Of a stretch of 64,000 nucleotides of DNA, positions 7,725 through 16,283 are shown piece by piece. The translations under genes and the position numbers were made by a program. The stretch is from Natronomonas salina (lineage in GTDB: Archaea > Halobacteriota > Halobacteria > Halobacteriales > Haloarculaceae): NCBI RefSeq assembly GCF_013391105.1, contig NZ_CP058335.1:62001-126000 (forward strand), written 5' to 3'. The notes beneath the pieces are model-generated. The model was not told the DNA's origin. It did not search any database and saw only the letters and a list, made by a program, of their open reading frames with translations. Each line of letters starts with the position of its first letter. Position 1 is the first letter of the stretch.

Positions 7725-8783
7725 TCACAGCGGCTGCTCGCCTTCCATTATCTCGACGGCCTGCTCGGCCAGCGCCGGGACGCCGTCCTCCATCATCGCG
7801 TAGAAGGTGCTGTCGCTGTTGCCCATCAGGTAGCGCGCGTAGAACATCTCGCCGAGGGCGGCCATCTTGTACACGGCGAGCACGCGGTAGAACCGCTGGT
7901 TCGTCACCTCGACGCCGGTGGCCTCCTCGTAGCGCTCGATCAGCTCCGCGCGGGAGTGGTAGTCGTCGTTCGCCAGGAACACCGGCGCGACGGTCTGCAT
8001 GATGGTCGGGATGGAGTCCGACCGGTCGGGCCAGAAGAACAGCAGCCAGCCGAGGTCGCAGAGGGGGTCGCCGAGCGTCGACATCTCCCAGTCGAGGACG
8101 CCGGTGAGCTCCGGCGGCGTCCCCGGTCCGAAGACGACGTTGTCGAGCTTGTAGTCGCCGTGGACGAGCGCGTAGGCGTGCTCGTCGGGGGCGTTCTCGG
8201 CGAGCCAGTCGCCGACCTCGCGGAGCTGCGGCACCTCCCGCCGCTCGGTCGTCTCCTCGAAGGCCCACTCGATCTGGTCGGTCCAGCGCTCGACCTGTCG
8301 CTGGGTGAACCCCTCGGGGTTGCCGAAGTCGCCCAGCCCCACCGCCTCGTGGTCGACGGTGTGGATGGCGGCGAGCGTGTCGACCATCTCCGCGCCGATA
8401 GCGCGGCGGTGGTCGGGCGTCCCGAAGCGGTCCGGCTCACTGAACCGGAGGACGTCTCCGGGGAGCCGCGCCATCACGTAGAACTCACAGCCCATCACGT
8501 CGGTGTCCTCGCAGGCGGCAATCGTCTCGGGTACCGGCACGTCGGTCCCCTGGAGGGCGTCGACGACGCGGTACTCGCGCATGACGTCGTGGGCGGTGTC
8601 GGCGGTTTCGCCCGGCGGCGGCCGCCGCACGACGAGGTCGCGGTCGCCCCACTCGACGAACAGCGTCTCGTTGGAGAACCCCTGGTCGTGGCGCTCTACG
8701 TCGAAGGAGTCGGCCTCGTCGAGGTACCCGGCGAGGAACTCCCGCAGGCGCTCGGGGTCGACGAGGTCGGATTCGCTCGGCAT
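7725..8783 (-). CDS. APH/ACAD10-11-type phosphotransferase
   Basis: A 352-aa kinase-fold protein. It has the catalytic HGDYKLDN at residues 208-215 and the metal-binding DWE at 231-233, as in aminoglycoside phosphotransferase-like kinases. The middle FYVMARLPGDVLRFSEPDRF and the ending MGNSDSTFYAMMEDGVP-like stretch match the kinase domain found fused to acyl-CoA dehydrogenase in eukaryotic ACAD10/ACAD11. It sits divergent from an acyl-CoA dehydrogenase (8871). The likely role is phosphorylation of a hydroxyacyl-CoA before elimination, not drug resistance. Role is inferred from family and neighbour. Confidence 0.88.
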   Translation of the reverse strand: MPSESDLVDPERLREFLAGYLDEADSFDVERHDQGFSNETLFVEWGDRDLVVRRPPPGETADTAHDVMREYRVVDALQGTDVPVPETIAACEDTDVMGCEFYVMARLPGDVLRFSEPDRFGTPDHRRAIGAEMVDTLAAIHTVDHEAVGLGDFGNPEGFTQRQVERWTDQIEWAFEETTERREVPQLREVGDWLAENAPDEHAYALVHGDYKLDNVVFGPGTPPELTGVLDWEMSTLGDPLCDLGWLLFFWPDRSDSIPTIMQTVAPVFLANDDYHSRAELIERYEEATGVEVTNQRFYRVLAVYKMAALGEMFYARYLMGNSDSTFYAMMEDGVPALAEQAVEIMEGEQPL

Positions 8784-8837
8784 GGCGTGGACGCCGGCGG
8801 CCGCGAGGTAAAGGCTTGCACCTTCTTTGCGTGGCAC

Positions 8838-8848
8838 TATTTTTAAAC
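8838..8848 (+). promoter_or_regulatory. TATA box for the acyl-CoA dehydrogenase
   Basis: The sequence tatttttaaac centres about 28 bp before the ATG at 8871. This is the spacing expected for a leaderless haloarchaeal transcript. The opposite-strand kinase starts at 8783, so this 87-bp gap must carry both promoters. Confidence 0.65.
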
Positions 8849-8870
8849 GACTCCCGGGCGGCTCGACGGC

Positions 8871-10121
8871 ATGGACATCGGCTACCAGGACTCCGAGCGC
8901 GCCCGCGAGGTCGCGGAGCGCACCCGGGAGTTCGTCGACGACGTCGTCCTGCCGAAGGAGCGGGAACTGCTCGGCCAGCGCGACGAGCGCGACGCCGCCG
9001 ATCGGCAGGAGGAGGCCCGCGATATCATCGACGACCTCCGCGAGGAGGCCAGAGACCGCGAGGTCTACGGCCCCCAGATTCCGGAGGAGTACGGCGGGCT
9101 GGGGATGGCGTTCGACGACCTGCTGCCCGTCTTCGAGGAGGCCGGGAGGAGCATCCTCGCGATGCGGGCCCTGCAGGTCGCCGCGCCCGACGAGGGGAAC
9201 ATCCACGTCCTCGACGCCGCCGGCACCGAGGCGCAGAAGGAGGAGTATCTCCGGCCGCTGGCGAACGCCGAGGTGAACTCCGGGTTCTCGATGACGGAGC
9301 CGATGGACGGCTCCGGGTCGGACCCCAAGCAGATCCGCACCACCGCCGAGAAGGACGGCGACGAGTGGGTCATCGACGGTCACAAGTGGTGGACCACGCA
9401 GGGCAGCGACGCCGACTTCCTCATCGTCGTCGCCCGGACCGACCAGGAGGCCCACCCCTACACCGGCACCTCGCTGTTCGTCGTCGACGCAGACGCCGAC
9501 GGCGTCGAGATCGTCCGGGACGTCCCGCACATGGGCGAGGCCGGGCTGGCCCACTCCGAGATATTCTACGACGGCGTCCGCGTCCCCGAGGAGAACCTGC
9601 TGGGCACCGAGAACGCCGGCTTCGCCATCGCCCAGCAGCGACTCGGCCCCGCCCGCCTCACCCACTGCATGCGGTTCGTCGGGATGGCCGACCGCTCGCT
9701 CGACGTCGCGAAGGCCTACATGGACGAGCGGAACGCCTTCGGCGACCCGCTGATCGAGAAGCAGGCGCTGCGGTTCGATATCGCCGACGCGGAGACGCGG
9801 CTCCACGCCATCCGGTCGATGGTCCGCCACGCCGCCCGGCAGATCGCTGCCGGCGAGCAGGCCCGCACCGAGGTCGCGATGACGAAGGTGTTCGCCGCCG
9901 AGACCGTCCAGGAGGTCATCGACGACTGCGTGCAGATATGCGGCGGCAACGGCATCGGGAAGGACCTCCCGCTGGCGGACTTCTACGAGAACGTCCGCTG
10001 CTTCCGCATCATCGACGGCGCCGACGAGGTCCACAAGCGCTCCATCGCGCGGTCGGCGCTCGACGACGCGGAGATCGTCCCCGAGGAGATCGAACACGTC
10101 ACCCGCTTCGGCGAGCGCTGA
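8871..10121 (+). CDS. Acyl-CoA dehydrogenase (ACAD10/11-like)
   Basis: A 416-aa flavoenzyme that introduces a double bond in an acyl-CoA thioester. Visible landmarks are SMTEPMDGSGSDPKQIRTTA near residue 140, the WVIDGHKWWTTQGSDADFLI block near 164, RVPEENLLGTENAGFAIAQQ near 240, and CVQICGGNGIGKDLPLADFY near 355. These match the ACAD10/11-like branch. With the divergent kinase it probably forms a two-gene version of the fused eukaryotic enzyme used for hydroxy-fatty-acid breakdown. A strong TATA box precedes it. Confidence 0.94.
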   Translation: MDIGYQDSERAREVAERTREFVDDVVLPKERELLGQRDERDAADRQEEARDIIDDLREEARDREVYGPQIPEEYGGLGMAFDDLLPVFEEAGRSILAMRALQVAAPDEGNIHVLDAAGTEAQKEEYLRPLANAEVNSGFSMTEPMDGSGSDPKQIRTTAEKDGDEWVIDGHKWWTTQGSDADFLIVVARTDQEAHPYTGTSLFVVDADADGVEIVRDVPHMGEAGLAHSEIFYDGVRVPEENLLGTENAGFAIAQQRLGPARLTHCMRFVGMADRSLDVAKAYMDERNAFGDPLIEKQALRFDIADAETRLHAIRSMVRHAARQIAAGEQARTEVAMTKVFAAETVQEVIDDCVQICGGNGIGKDLPLADFYENVRCFRIIDGADEVHKRSIARSALDDAEIVPEEIEHVTRFGER

Positions 10122-10124
10122 ACC

Positions 10125-10991
10125 TCACCACTCGACGCCGTCGCGCGCGTCGGCGTCCATCCGCCGGAGGGCCGCCCGGGCGTTCGAGGCGTCGTAGCCG
10201 AACAGCACGGACTCGCCGTACTCGCCGGCCACCTCGGCGGCGTGGATGAGGTCGTCGACGTCGACCTCCACGGCGTACAGCTCGATGCTGACGGGCGTCT
10301 CCAGGCGGTCGACGAAGCCACTGGCGATGGACTCCAGCCAGTAGGTCGTTCCGTAATGGGTGTCGTACAGCGGGACGACGAACTCGTCGACGTACGGCTC
10401 GACGGCGTCGAGGTCGATGCCGGCCCGCTCGTAGAGGTGGCCCTCGTAGGGGTCGGGGTAGAGCGTCATGTACGTCTGCCCCGGGATGCGGTCGGCGGCG
10501 TCGGCGACGAACTCCGTGATGACGTCCGCGCGCCACTCGTGGCGGTCGTCGACCGTGGTCTCCTCGGGCGGCGGACCCTCGCCGTCCTCGTGGCGGGCGT
10601 CGACCCAGGCCTCGAAGCGCTCGTTGCACCGCTCGCAGTAGCAGTACTCGGGCCGGGGGAAGCCGACGTCGTCGAGGCGGACGTCGGGGTTGACCGCGGC
10701 GCAGTCCTCGACGATCTCCAGGAGACCGGCGCGGTAGTCGTCGTGGGTCGGGCAGACGTACGCCCAGTCGAAGTAGGTGCTGTCGCGGGTCGCCCGCTGG
10801 CCCTCCGGGTCGACGGGGACGAGGTCGGGGTCGGACTCGGCGGCGGCGTTGTCGCCGAAGCAGGAGACCATGCTCACCGCCGACTCGAGGGGTTCGGCGG
10901 AGCGGCCGGAGACGTCCTTGACCTCGTAGAAGGCGCGGTCGAACTCCGGCCACCGCGTCTCCTCCTCGTTCCGCGTCACGACGCCGTACAT
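10125..10991 (-). CDS. Conserved haloarchaeal protein, possible TIM-barrel glycoside-hydrolase-like
   Basis: A 288-aa acidic protein starting MYGVVTRNEEETRWPEFDRA. It contains a compact CYCERCNERFEAW near residue 120, which could bind a metal or form a disulfide. It also has strand-like blocks (VRLDDVGFPRPEYCYC, FVVPLYDTHYGTTYW, PVSIELYAVEV) in the order expected of a TIM barrel. No catalytic signature is certain. It converges on the acyl-CoA dehydrogenase with a 3-bp gap between stops. Function unknown. Confidence 0.7.
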   Translation of the reverse strand: MYGVVTRNEEETRWPEFDRAFYEVKDVSGRSAEPLESAVSMVSCFGDNAAAESDPDLVPVDPEGQRATRDSTYFDWAYVCPTHDDYRAGLLEIVEDCAAVNPDVRLDDVGFPRPEYCYCERCNERFEAWVDARHEDGEGPPPEETTVDDRHEWRADVITEFVADAADRIPGQTYMTLYPDPYEGHLYERAGIDLDAVEPYVDEFVVPLYDTHYGTTYWLESIASGFVDRLETPVSIELYAVEVDVDDLIHAAEVAGEYGESVLFGYDASNARAALRRMDADARDGVEW

Positions 10992-11070
10992 ACCTGGGGT
11001 CGTCGCTCGCGGTGGGTAAGTCGTTCGGAAGAGTGGTCGGGAGGCGATACGGCCGGGCGTCCGGGTCTGG

Positions 11071-11139
11071 TTATCGCTTCCGTGCGTACAGCAGGACTGC
11101 GGTGGCGACGAGGACCAGAGCGAGGGTCTTCTTCGACAT
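11071..11139 (-). CDS. 22-aa single-pass membrane microprotein (candidate)
   Basis: A very short gene encoding MSKKTLALVLVATAVLLYAR then KR. The layout is a basic N-terminus, one hydrophobic helix of about 14 residues and a basic C-terminal tail, like other small membrane proteins. It stands in an otherwise empty 230-bp gap between two minus-strand genes. An alternative is chance. Codon use is normal for the region. Its short length makes the call tentative. Confidence 0.45.
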   Translation of the reverse strand: MSKKTLALVLVATAVLLYARKR

Positions 11140-11222
11140 GCGGTGCCACTGTATGACGGGCACTACCATAGGTTTTCTCCCCGTTCCGGCGGAATCGTTT
11201 TGCGTTCGGCCTCGCCGGGAGT

Positions 11223-11690
11223 TCAGGCAACGCTGATGTGTGCGGCCAGCGACTCGCGGATGATGGTGTCGCAGTAGGCGCAGCGGACGCCGTCGTCGAG
11301 TACCTCGAAGCGCGATTCGACGGGTTCGTCGCCCGTCGAGATGCAGTTCGCGTTCGGACAGGAGAGGACGCCGGAGACCTCGGTCGGCCGCGAGACGCGG
11401 TGCTTCTCTACGACGTCGAAGTCCCGGACGATGTTGATGGTCGCGGCGGGCGCGATGAGCGAGAGCACGTCCACCTCGTTCTGGCTGAGCTCCCGGCCCT
11501 CGACCTTCACGATGTCCTTGCGGCCGAGCCGGTCGGAGGGAACGTTCATCCCGACGGAGACCTCCTCGCCGGAGGCGCCGTCGATGCCGAGGATGGCGAG
11601 GACGTTCAGCGCCTGCCCGCCCGCGATGTGGTCGATGACGGTGCCGTTCTCGATCTTGGAGACGCGGAGTTCGGTGTCGGTGTCTGTCAT
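11223..11690 (-). CDS. pyrI: Aspartate carbamoyltransferase regulatory subunit
   Basis: A 155-aa regulatory chain. It begins by matching PyrI ([20 protein letters not shown]) and has an allosteric nucleotide-binding domain followed by a zinc domain with CPNANC and a later CAYC, the four cysteines that hold the catalytic-regulatory interface. It overlaps the stop of pyrB by 4 bp (ATGA), so they are one operon. It allows feedback control of pyrimidine synthesis by nucleotides. Confidence 0.97.
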   Translation of the reverse strand: MTDTDTELRVSKIENGTVIDHIAGGQALNVLAILGIDGASGEEVSVGMNVPSDRLGRKDIVKVEGRELSQNEVDVLSLIAPAATINIVRDFDVVEKHRVSRPTEVSGVLSCPNANCISTGDEPVESRFEVLDDGVRCAYCDTIIRESLAAHISVA

Positions 11691-12589
11691 AGCATCTCGT
11701 CCAGCAGGGCCATCCGTACCGGGACGCCGTTGTGTGCCTGTTCGAAGTAGGTCGCGTGGGTCGTCTCGTCGACGTCCGGCGCGATCTCGTCGACCCGCGG
11801 CAGCGGGTGCATCACCGTCAGGTCCTCCTTCGCCCGCTCCAGCAGTTCGGCGTCGATGCGGTACTCGCCGGCGACCTGGCGGTACTCGTTCTCGTCGGGG
11901 AACCGCTCGCGCTGGATGCGGGTGACGTAGAGGACGTCCAGCGTCTCGAGGACGTCCTCGATCTCGGTGTGCTCGCGGACCTGCGCGCCGGCCTCGTGGA
12001 GGTCGTAGCGGACGCTCCGGGGCAGCCGCAGGCTCTCCGGGCTGATGAAGTGCTGGCTGGCGTCGAAGTTCGTCAGCGCGTGGGCCAGCGAGTGGACCGT
12101 CCGGCCGTACTTCAGGTCGCCCATGATCCCCACCGTGAGGTCATCGAAGCCCGCGTTCTCGCGGATGGTGTAGAGGTCGAGCAGGGTCTGGGTGGGGTGC
12201 TGGCCGGCCCCGTCGCCGGCGTTGATGATGGGGACGTCGACGAACTCGCTGGCGAGTTTCGCCGACCCCTCGGAGGGGTGGCGCAGCACCATCGCGTCGA
12301 CGTACCCCTCGATGACGCGGGCGGTGTCCGCGAGGCTCTCGCCCTTCTTGACGGACGAGGAGTCGACGCTCCCCATGTCGATGGTGTCGCCTCCGAGGCG
12401 CTTCATCGCGGTGTCGAACGACATCTTCGTCCGCGTGCTCGGTTCGAAGAAGCACAGCCCGAGCAGCGCGCCGTCGCGCGCGTCGGCGACCGCGCCTGGG
12501 TCGTCGGCGATCTCGGCGGCCCGGTCGAGCACCGCCTCGATGTCGCCACGCGACAACTGTTTGGCGCTGATGAGGTGGTCGTGGCGCAT
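11687..12589 (-). CDS. pyrB: Aspartate carbamoyltransferase catalytic subunit
   Basis: A 300-aa enzyme forming carbamoyl-aspartate in pyrimidine synthesis. The carbamoyl-phosphate loop [12 protein letters not shown] is near residue 50, [10 protein letters not shown] near 100, [18 protein letters not shown] near 125 and HPLPRVDEI near 257. I start it at the ATG at 12589 ([12 protein letters not shown]), the usual family start, not the longer [11 protein letters not shown] form. pyrI follows in the same operon. Confidence 0.97.
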   Translation of the reverse strand: MRHDHLISAKQLSRGDIEAVLDRAAEIADDPGAVADARDGALLGLCFFEPSTRTKMSFDTAMKRLGGDTIDMGSVDSSSVKKGESLADTARVIEGYVDAMVLRHPSEGSAKLASEFVDVPIINAGDGAGQHPTQTLLDLYTIRENAGFDDLTVGIMGDLKYGRTVHSLAHALTNFDASQHFISPESLRLPRSVRYDLHEAGAQVREHTEIEDVLETLDVLYVTRIQRERFPDENEYRQVAGEYRIDAELLERAKEDLTVMHPLPRVDEIAPDVDETTHATYFEQAHNGVPVRMALLDEML

Positions 12590-12768
12590 TACCGGTACCC
12601 CGGAACGCACGCTCTTGAATCTCCCGACCGCCCCCGGGTTCGCGAATCGCTCCCGCGGGAGGGGCTACCGTCGTCACGCCGGCCTTCGTGCCCCGAATCC
12701 GGTCTCGGTGGCACCGGCTGCGTTTGCCAGAAAGTTTAATCACCTGGACAACAAACGGGTGGTCAGCG

Positions 12769-13395
12769 ATGAGTGGGCGCCTCAACACCGGGATCGACGT
12801 GCTCGACCGCAAGCTCGAGGGCGGCATCCCCGGTGGCAGCATCGTGGCGCTCACGGCACAGCCCGCGAGCCAGGCAGAACTGTTCCTCTACGAGCTGACG
12901 GCCACCCGCGGCACGCTCTACATCTCGCTTGACCGGACGGGCGACTCCGTCTCGAACAGCATCGCCTCCGCGCCGACGCGGACCGGCGACCCCACCGTCC
13001 GCGACGTCACCGGGGACGCGCCGCTGGACAACGCCTCGAAGCTCGTCTCGGCGCTCCCCGAGGAGTCGAACCTCATCATCGACCCCGCGGACGTCCTGGA
13101 GCGACAGGAACCGACGCGGTACCGCAACTTCCTCAACGAGCTCCAGAACCACATCTACAACACGGACGGTCTCGCCATCCTCCACTGCCTCGACGGCCAG
13201 AACGTCCCGGAGATGCGGGACACCACCGAGCACATGGCCGACATCGTCTTCCAGCTGGAGACGACGGTCAAGGGCGACCGCATCGAGAACCGGCTGGCCG
13301 TCCCGAAGTTCCGCGGCGGCCAGGCGCTCACCGACATCATCAAGCTCGAACTGGCCGACGAAGTCGAGATCGACACCAGCCGGGACATTGCCTGA
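12769..13395 (+). CDS. RecA/KaiC-superfamily ATPase-like protein without a Walker A
   Basis: A 208-aa single-domain member of the RAD55/KaiC-like haloarchaeal family (MSGRLNTGIDVLDRKLEGGI). After GGIPGGSIVAL the usual GxxxxGKT/S loop is replaced by TAQPASQAE, so normal ATP phosphate binding looks lost. The core continues with TLYISLDRTGDS and a Walker B-like GLAILHCLDGQN region. A TATA-like aagtttaat at 12732-12740 supports the ATG. It may be a regulatory or adaptor protein. It is divergent from pyrB. Confidence 0.75.
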   Translation: MSGRLNTGIDVLDRKLEGGIPGGSIVALTAQPASQAELFLYELTATRGTLYISLDRTGDSVSNSIASAPTRTGDPTVRDVTGDAPLDNASKLVSALPEESNLIIDPADVLERQEPTRYRNFLNELQNHIYNTDGLAILHCLDGQNVPEMRDTTEHMADIVFQLETTVKGDRIENRLAVPKFRGGQALTDIIKLELADEVEIDTSRDIA

Positions 13396-13633
13396 TCGCC
13401 TCCGCTGCGTTCCAGGTCCTCACCGCCCCGACTTTGCCCGCACTCCCCCAGCCGAAGGTTCAAATACGGGACCGCGGCCAGGCGACCCGTGTTCTGACCC
13501 ACCACCGGCAGTCCGCCTGGGCGTTCGTACGGCGCGAGGACTGCCGCGCGGAGTGACCCGGCCGGGCGTCGGCCGCGAGCGCAGCGCCGTCGGTTCGCCA
13601 ACGGTCAAGTAGTCGGCACCCACAGGTCCGTGT

Positions 13634-14989
13634 ATGCAACTGTTCGGAACCGCCGGCATCCGGGGGGACGCCCGGTCGGAGGTGACGCCCTCGCTCGCGC
13701 TCGCGGTCGGTCGGGCCGCGGCGGACGACGGCGCCGAGTTCGTGGTCGGACGGGACGGCAGGGAGACGGGGCCCGCCCTCGCCGCCGCCGTCGAAGCGGG
13801 ACTGGAGAGCGGCGGTGCCGACGTGGCGCGCGTCGGGCAGGTCCCGACGCCGGCCCTCGCGTTCGCCTCGCGGGGGCGGCGCGGCGTCATGGTCACCGCG
13901 AGCCACAACCCGCCGGCCGACAACGGGCTGAAGCTGTTCGTCGACGGGACCGAGTACGATCGCGAGGCCGAGAGCGCCGTCGAGGCGCGCGTCGCCGACG
14001 ACCAGTCCCCCGCGGAGTGGGACGCCTGGGGCGCCGGGAGCCGGGAGGCCGTCCTCGACGATTACCGCAGTGCGGTCGTCGAGTACGTTCGCGGCACCGT
14101 CGGCGACTGCGAAGGGATCAACGTCGCCGTCGACTGCGGCAACGGCGTCGCCAGCGTCGCGACCCCGCAGGTCCTCCGTGAACTCGGCGCCCGGGTCGTC
14201 GCGCTGAACGCCAACGTCGACGGCCACTTCCCCGGCCGGGAGTCGAAGCCGACGCCGGAGAGCCTCGCGGACCTCCGGGCGTTCGTCGCCGACGGCCACT
14301 TCGACCTCGGGATCGGCCACGACGGCGACGCCGACCGTCTCGTCGTCCTCGACGGCGACGGCGAGGTCGTCCACGAGGACACCGTCGTCGCCATCGCCGC
14401 CTCCTTCTACACGGCATCGAGCGACGCCGCCGACCCGGTCGTCGTCACGACGCCGAACGCCTCCGCCCGCATCGACGACCGCGTCGATGCCGCCGGCGGT
14501 CGCGTCGAGCGCGTCCGCCTCGGTGCGCTGCACGAGGGCATCGCCGCGCTCCAGGGCCGCGGCGATGCCGGGACCGAGGTCGTCTTCGCCGCGGAACCGT
14601 GGAAGCACGTCCACCCCGCCTTCGGCCCGTGGATCGACGGCGTCGCCAGCGCCGCGGTCGTCTCTGCCCTCGCCGCACGCGACGGACTCCCGGAGCTTCG
14701 AGCCCCCATCACGGAGCGGCCGTACCGGAAGGTGAGCGTCGAGTGCGCCGACCAGCGGAAGAGCGCCGCGATGGCGATGCTGGAGCGACGCCTCCCCGAG
14801 GCGTTCCCGGACGCCGAGGTCGACACCGAGTACGGCGTGCGGCTGGCGTTCGACGACGCCTCGTGGGCGCTCGTCCGCCCGAGCGGCACGGAGCCGTACG
14901 TCCGCGTCTACGCCGAGAGCGACGACGTCGACGGCCTCGTCGGTGAGGTCGTCACCGCCGTCGAGGGTGCGATCACCGACGCCGGATAG
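13634..14989 (+). CDS. glmM: Phosphohexomutase (phosphoglucosamine/phosphomannomutase family)
   Basis: A 451-aa alpha-D-phosphohexomutase. The N-terminus LFGTAGIRGDARSEVTPSLA is typical. The phosphoserine loop VMVTASHNPPADNGLKLF is near residue 92, the metal loop DLGIGHDGDADRLVVLDGDG near 220, and the C-terminal phosphate loop ALVRPSGTEPYVRVYAESDD near 415. The genuine substrate is not decided by sequence. It lies 46 bp before cdd-udp, so it may also act as a phosphopentomutase in nucleoside breakdown. Gene symbol is by family only. Confidence 0.85.
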   Translation: MQLFGTAGIRGDARSEVTPSLALAVGRAAADDGAEFVVGRDGRETGPALAAAVEAGLESGGADVARVGQVPTPALAFASRGRRGVMVTASHNPPADNGLKLFVDGTEYDREAESAVEARVADDQSPAEWDAWGAGSREAVLDDYRSAVVEYVRGTVGDCEGINVAVDCGNGVASVATPQVLRELGARVVALNANVDGHFPGRESKPTPESLADLRAFVADGHFDLGIGHDGDADRLVVLDGDGEVVHEDTVVAIAASFYTASSDAADPVVVTTPNASARIDDRVDAAGGRVERVRLGALHEGIAALQGRGDAGTEVVFAAEPWKHVHPAFGPWIDGVASAAVVSALAARDGLPELRAPITERPYRKVSVECADQRKSAAMAMLERRLPEAFPDAEVDTEYGVRLAFDDASWALVRPSGTEPYVRVYAESDDVDGLVGEVVTAVEGAITDAG

Positions 14990-15014
14990 GGTCGGGCAGG
15001 GCCAGGTATTTGCG

Positions 15015-15035
15015 ACCGGCTCCCGAGGAGCCGGT
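15015..15035. promoter_or_regulatory. Perfect inverted repeat abutting the cdd start
   Basis: ACCGGCTCC, three bases CGA, then GGAGCCGGT form a 9-bp perfect palindrome. Its last base touches the cdd ATG. A TATA-like ggtatttgc at 15005-15013 lies just upstream, so the palindrome sits where a repressor would block transcription. It could also fold as an RNA hairpin if the transcript starts upstream. Confidence 0.6.
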
Positions 15036-15428
15036 ATGGACGACACCGAGCTCCTCGATGTCGCACGCGACGCCGTCGAGCGCTCCTACGCGCCGTACTC
15101 GGAGTACCGCGTCGGCGCCGCCCTGGAGACCGGCGACGGGACGGTGTACACGGGCTGTAACGTCGAGAACGCCAACTACTCGAACAGCATCCACGCCGAG
15201 GAACTGGCCCTCTCGAAGGCCGTCGCGGAGGGCCACCGCTCGTTCGACCGCGTCGCCGTCAGTTCGAACCGCCGGGACGGCGTGACGCCCTGCGGGATGT
15301 GCCGGCAATCGCTGGCGGAGTTCTGCGACGGGGCCTTCCGCGTCGTCTGCGAGGGCGACGACGAGCCGGAGAGCTATACCCTCGGGGAACTGCTGCCGAA
15401 CACCATCACCCGGGAGCACCTCGAATGA
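15036..15428 (+). CDS. cdd: Cytidine deaminase
   Basis: A 130-aa enzyme turning (deoxy)cytidine into (deoxy)uridine. The zinc and catalytic motif is HAEELALSKAV near residue 54 and the second zinc motif is PCGMCRQSLAEFC near residue 87. I took the ATG at 15036, right behind the palindrome, because it starts MDDTELLDVARDAVERSYAP as the family does. The stop overlaps the udp start (ATGA), so the two are coupled; the product uridine is the substrate of udp. Confidence 0.97.
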   Translation: MDDTELLDVARDAVERSYAPYSEYRVGAALETGDGTVYTGCNVENANYSNSIHAEELALSKAVAEGHRSFDRVAVSSNRRDGVTPCGMCRQSLAEFCDGAFRVVCEGDDEPESYTLGELLPNTITREHLE

Positions 15429-16252
15429 CGGGCGACAGCGAGGACCCGAACGACGAGGTGCAGTACCACGTCGAACTCGGGGAGGGCGACGTCGACGGGC
15501 CAGTACTGCTCCCGGGCGACCCCGACCGCGTGGAAGTGATCGCGGAGTGCTGGGACGACTACGAGGAGCGCGCCCGCCACCGCGAGTACCGGACGCTCGC
15601 CGGCAGCTACGACGGCGAGCCGGTGTCGGTCACCTCGACCGGCATCGGCGCGCCCTCGGCGGCCATCGCCGTCGAGGAACTGGCCCGGGTCGGCGCCGAC
15701 TCGTTCATCCGAGTCGGGTCCTGCGGTGCGATCCAGGAGGAGGTCGCAGTCGGCGACCTGGTCATCACGACCGCCGCCGTCCGCCAGGAGGGCACCAGCG
15801 AGGAGTACGTCCGTGAGGACTACCCCGCGGCGGCCCACGACGAGGTCGTCACCGCCCTGGTGACGGCCGCCGAGCGGCTGGGCTACGATTACCACCTTGG
15901 CGTCACCTGTTCGACGGACTCCTTCTACGCGGGGCAGTCCCGCCCGGGCCTGGATGGGTTCCAGCGTGCCCGCGCCGAGGAACGCCTCGAGGAGCTCCAG
16001 GAGGCGGGCGTCCTCAACTTCGAGATGGAGGCCAGCGCCATCATGACGCTCGCCGGCCTGTACGGGCTCCGCGCCGGCGCGGTCTGCACCGTCTATGCCA
16101 ACCGCGTCACCGGCGAGTTCCGGACGGAGGGAGAGGAGAAGGCCGCGGAGACCGCCTCGATGGCGGCCGCGCTGCTGGCGAAGATGGACCGGACGAAGGC
16201 GGAGGCCGGCGCCGACCGCTGGCACGCAGGCCTGTCCCTCGACGACTGGTAG
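15425..16252 (+). CDS. udp: Uridine phosphorylase
   Basis: A 275-aa nucleoside phosphorylase of the PNP/UDP family that splits uridine to uracil and ribose-1-phosphate. Landmarks are LLPGDPDRVEVIAECWDD near residue 27, STGIGAPSAAIAVEELARVG, FIRVGSCGAIQEEVAVGDLV and the C-terminal NFEMEASAIMTLAGL near residue 198. It starts in a 4-bp overlap with cdd. The upstream mutase could convert the ribose-1-phosphate product further. Ends at a hairpin array. Confidence 0.95.
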   Translation: MTGDSEDPNDEVQYHVELGEGDVDGPVLLPGDPDRVEVIAECWDDYEERARHREYRTLAGSYDGEPVSVTSTGIGAPSAAIAVEELARVGADSFIRVGSCGAIQEEVAVGDLVITTAAVRQEGTSEEYVREDYPAAAHDEVVTALVTAAERLGYDYHLGVTCSTDSFYAGQSRPGLDGFQRARAEERLEELQEAGVLNFEMEASAIMTLAGLYGLRAGAVCTVYANRVTGEFRTEGEEKAAETASMAAALLAKMDRTKAEAGADRWHAGLSLDDW

Positions 16253-16283
16253 GATAAAGAGAAGCATCCGCGCGAGCGGAGGT

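Noticed and set aside
7725-8783. Aminoglycoside-resistance gene
   Set aside because: The kinase motif is shared, but the remaining sequence and the divergent acyl-CoA dehydrogenase fit the ACAD10/11 kinase branch.
13450-13480. A GGTTCAAAT sequence resembling a tRNA T-loop
   Set aside because: No matching stems or anticodon arm were found around it, and no other tRNA signature appears in the window.
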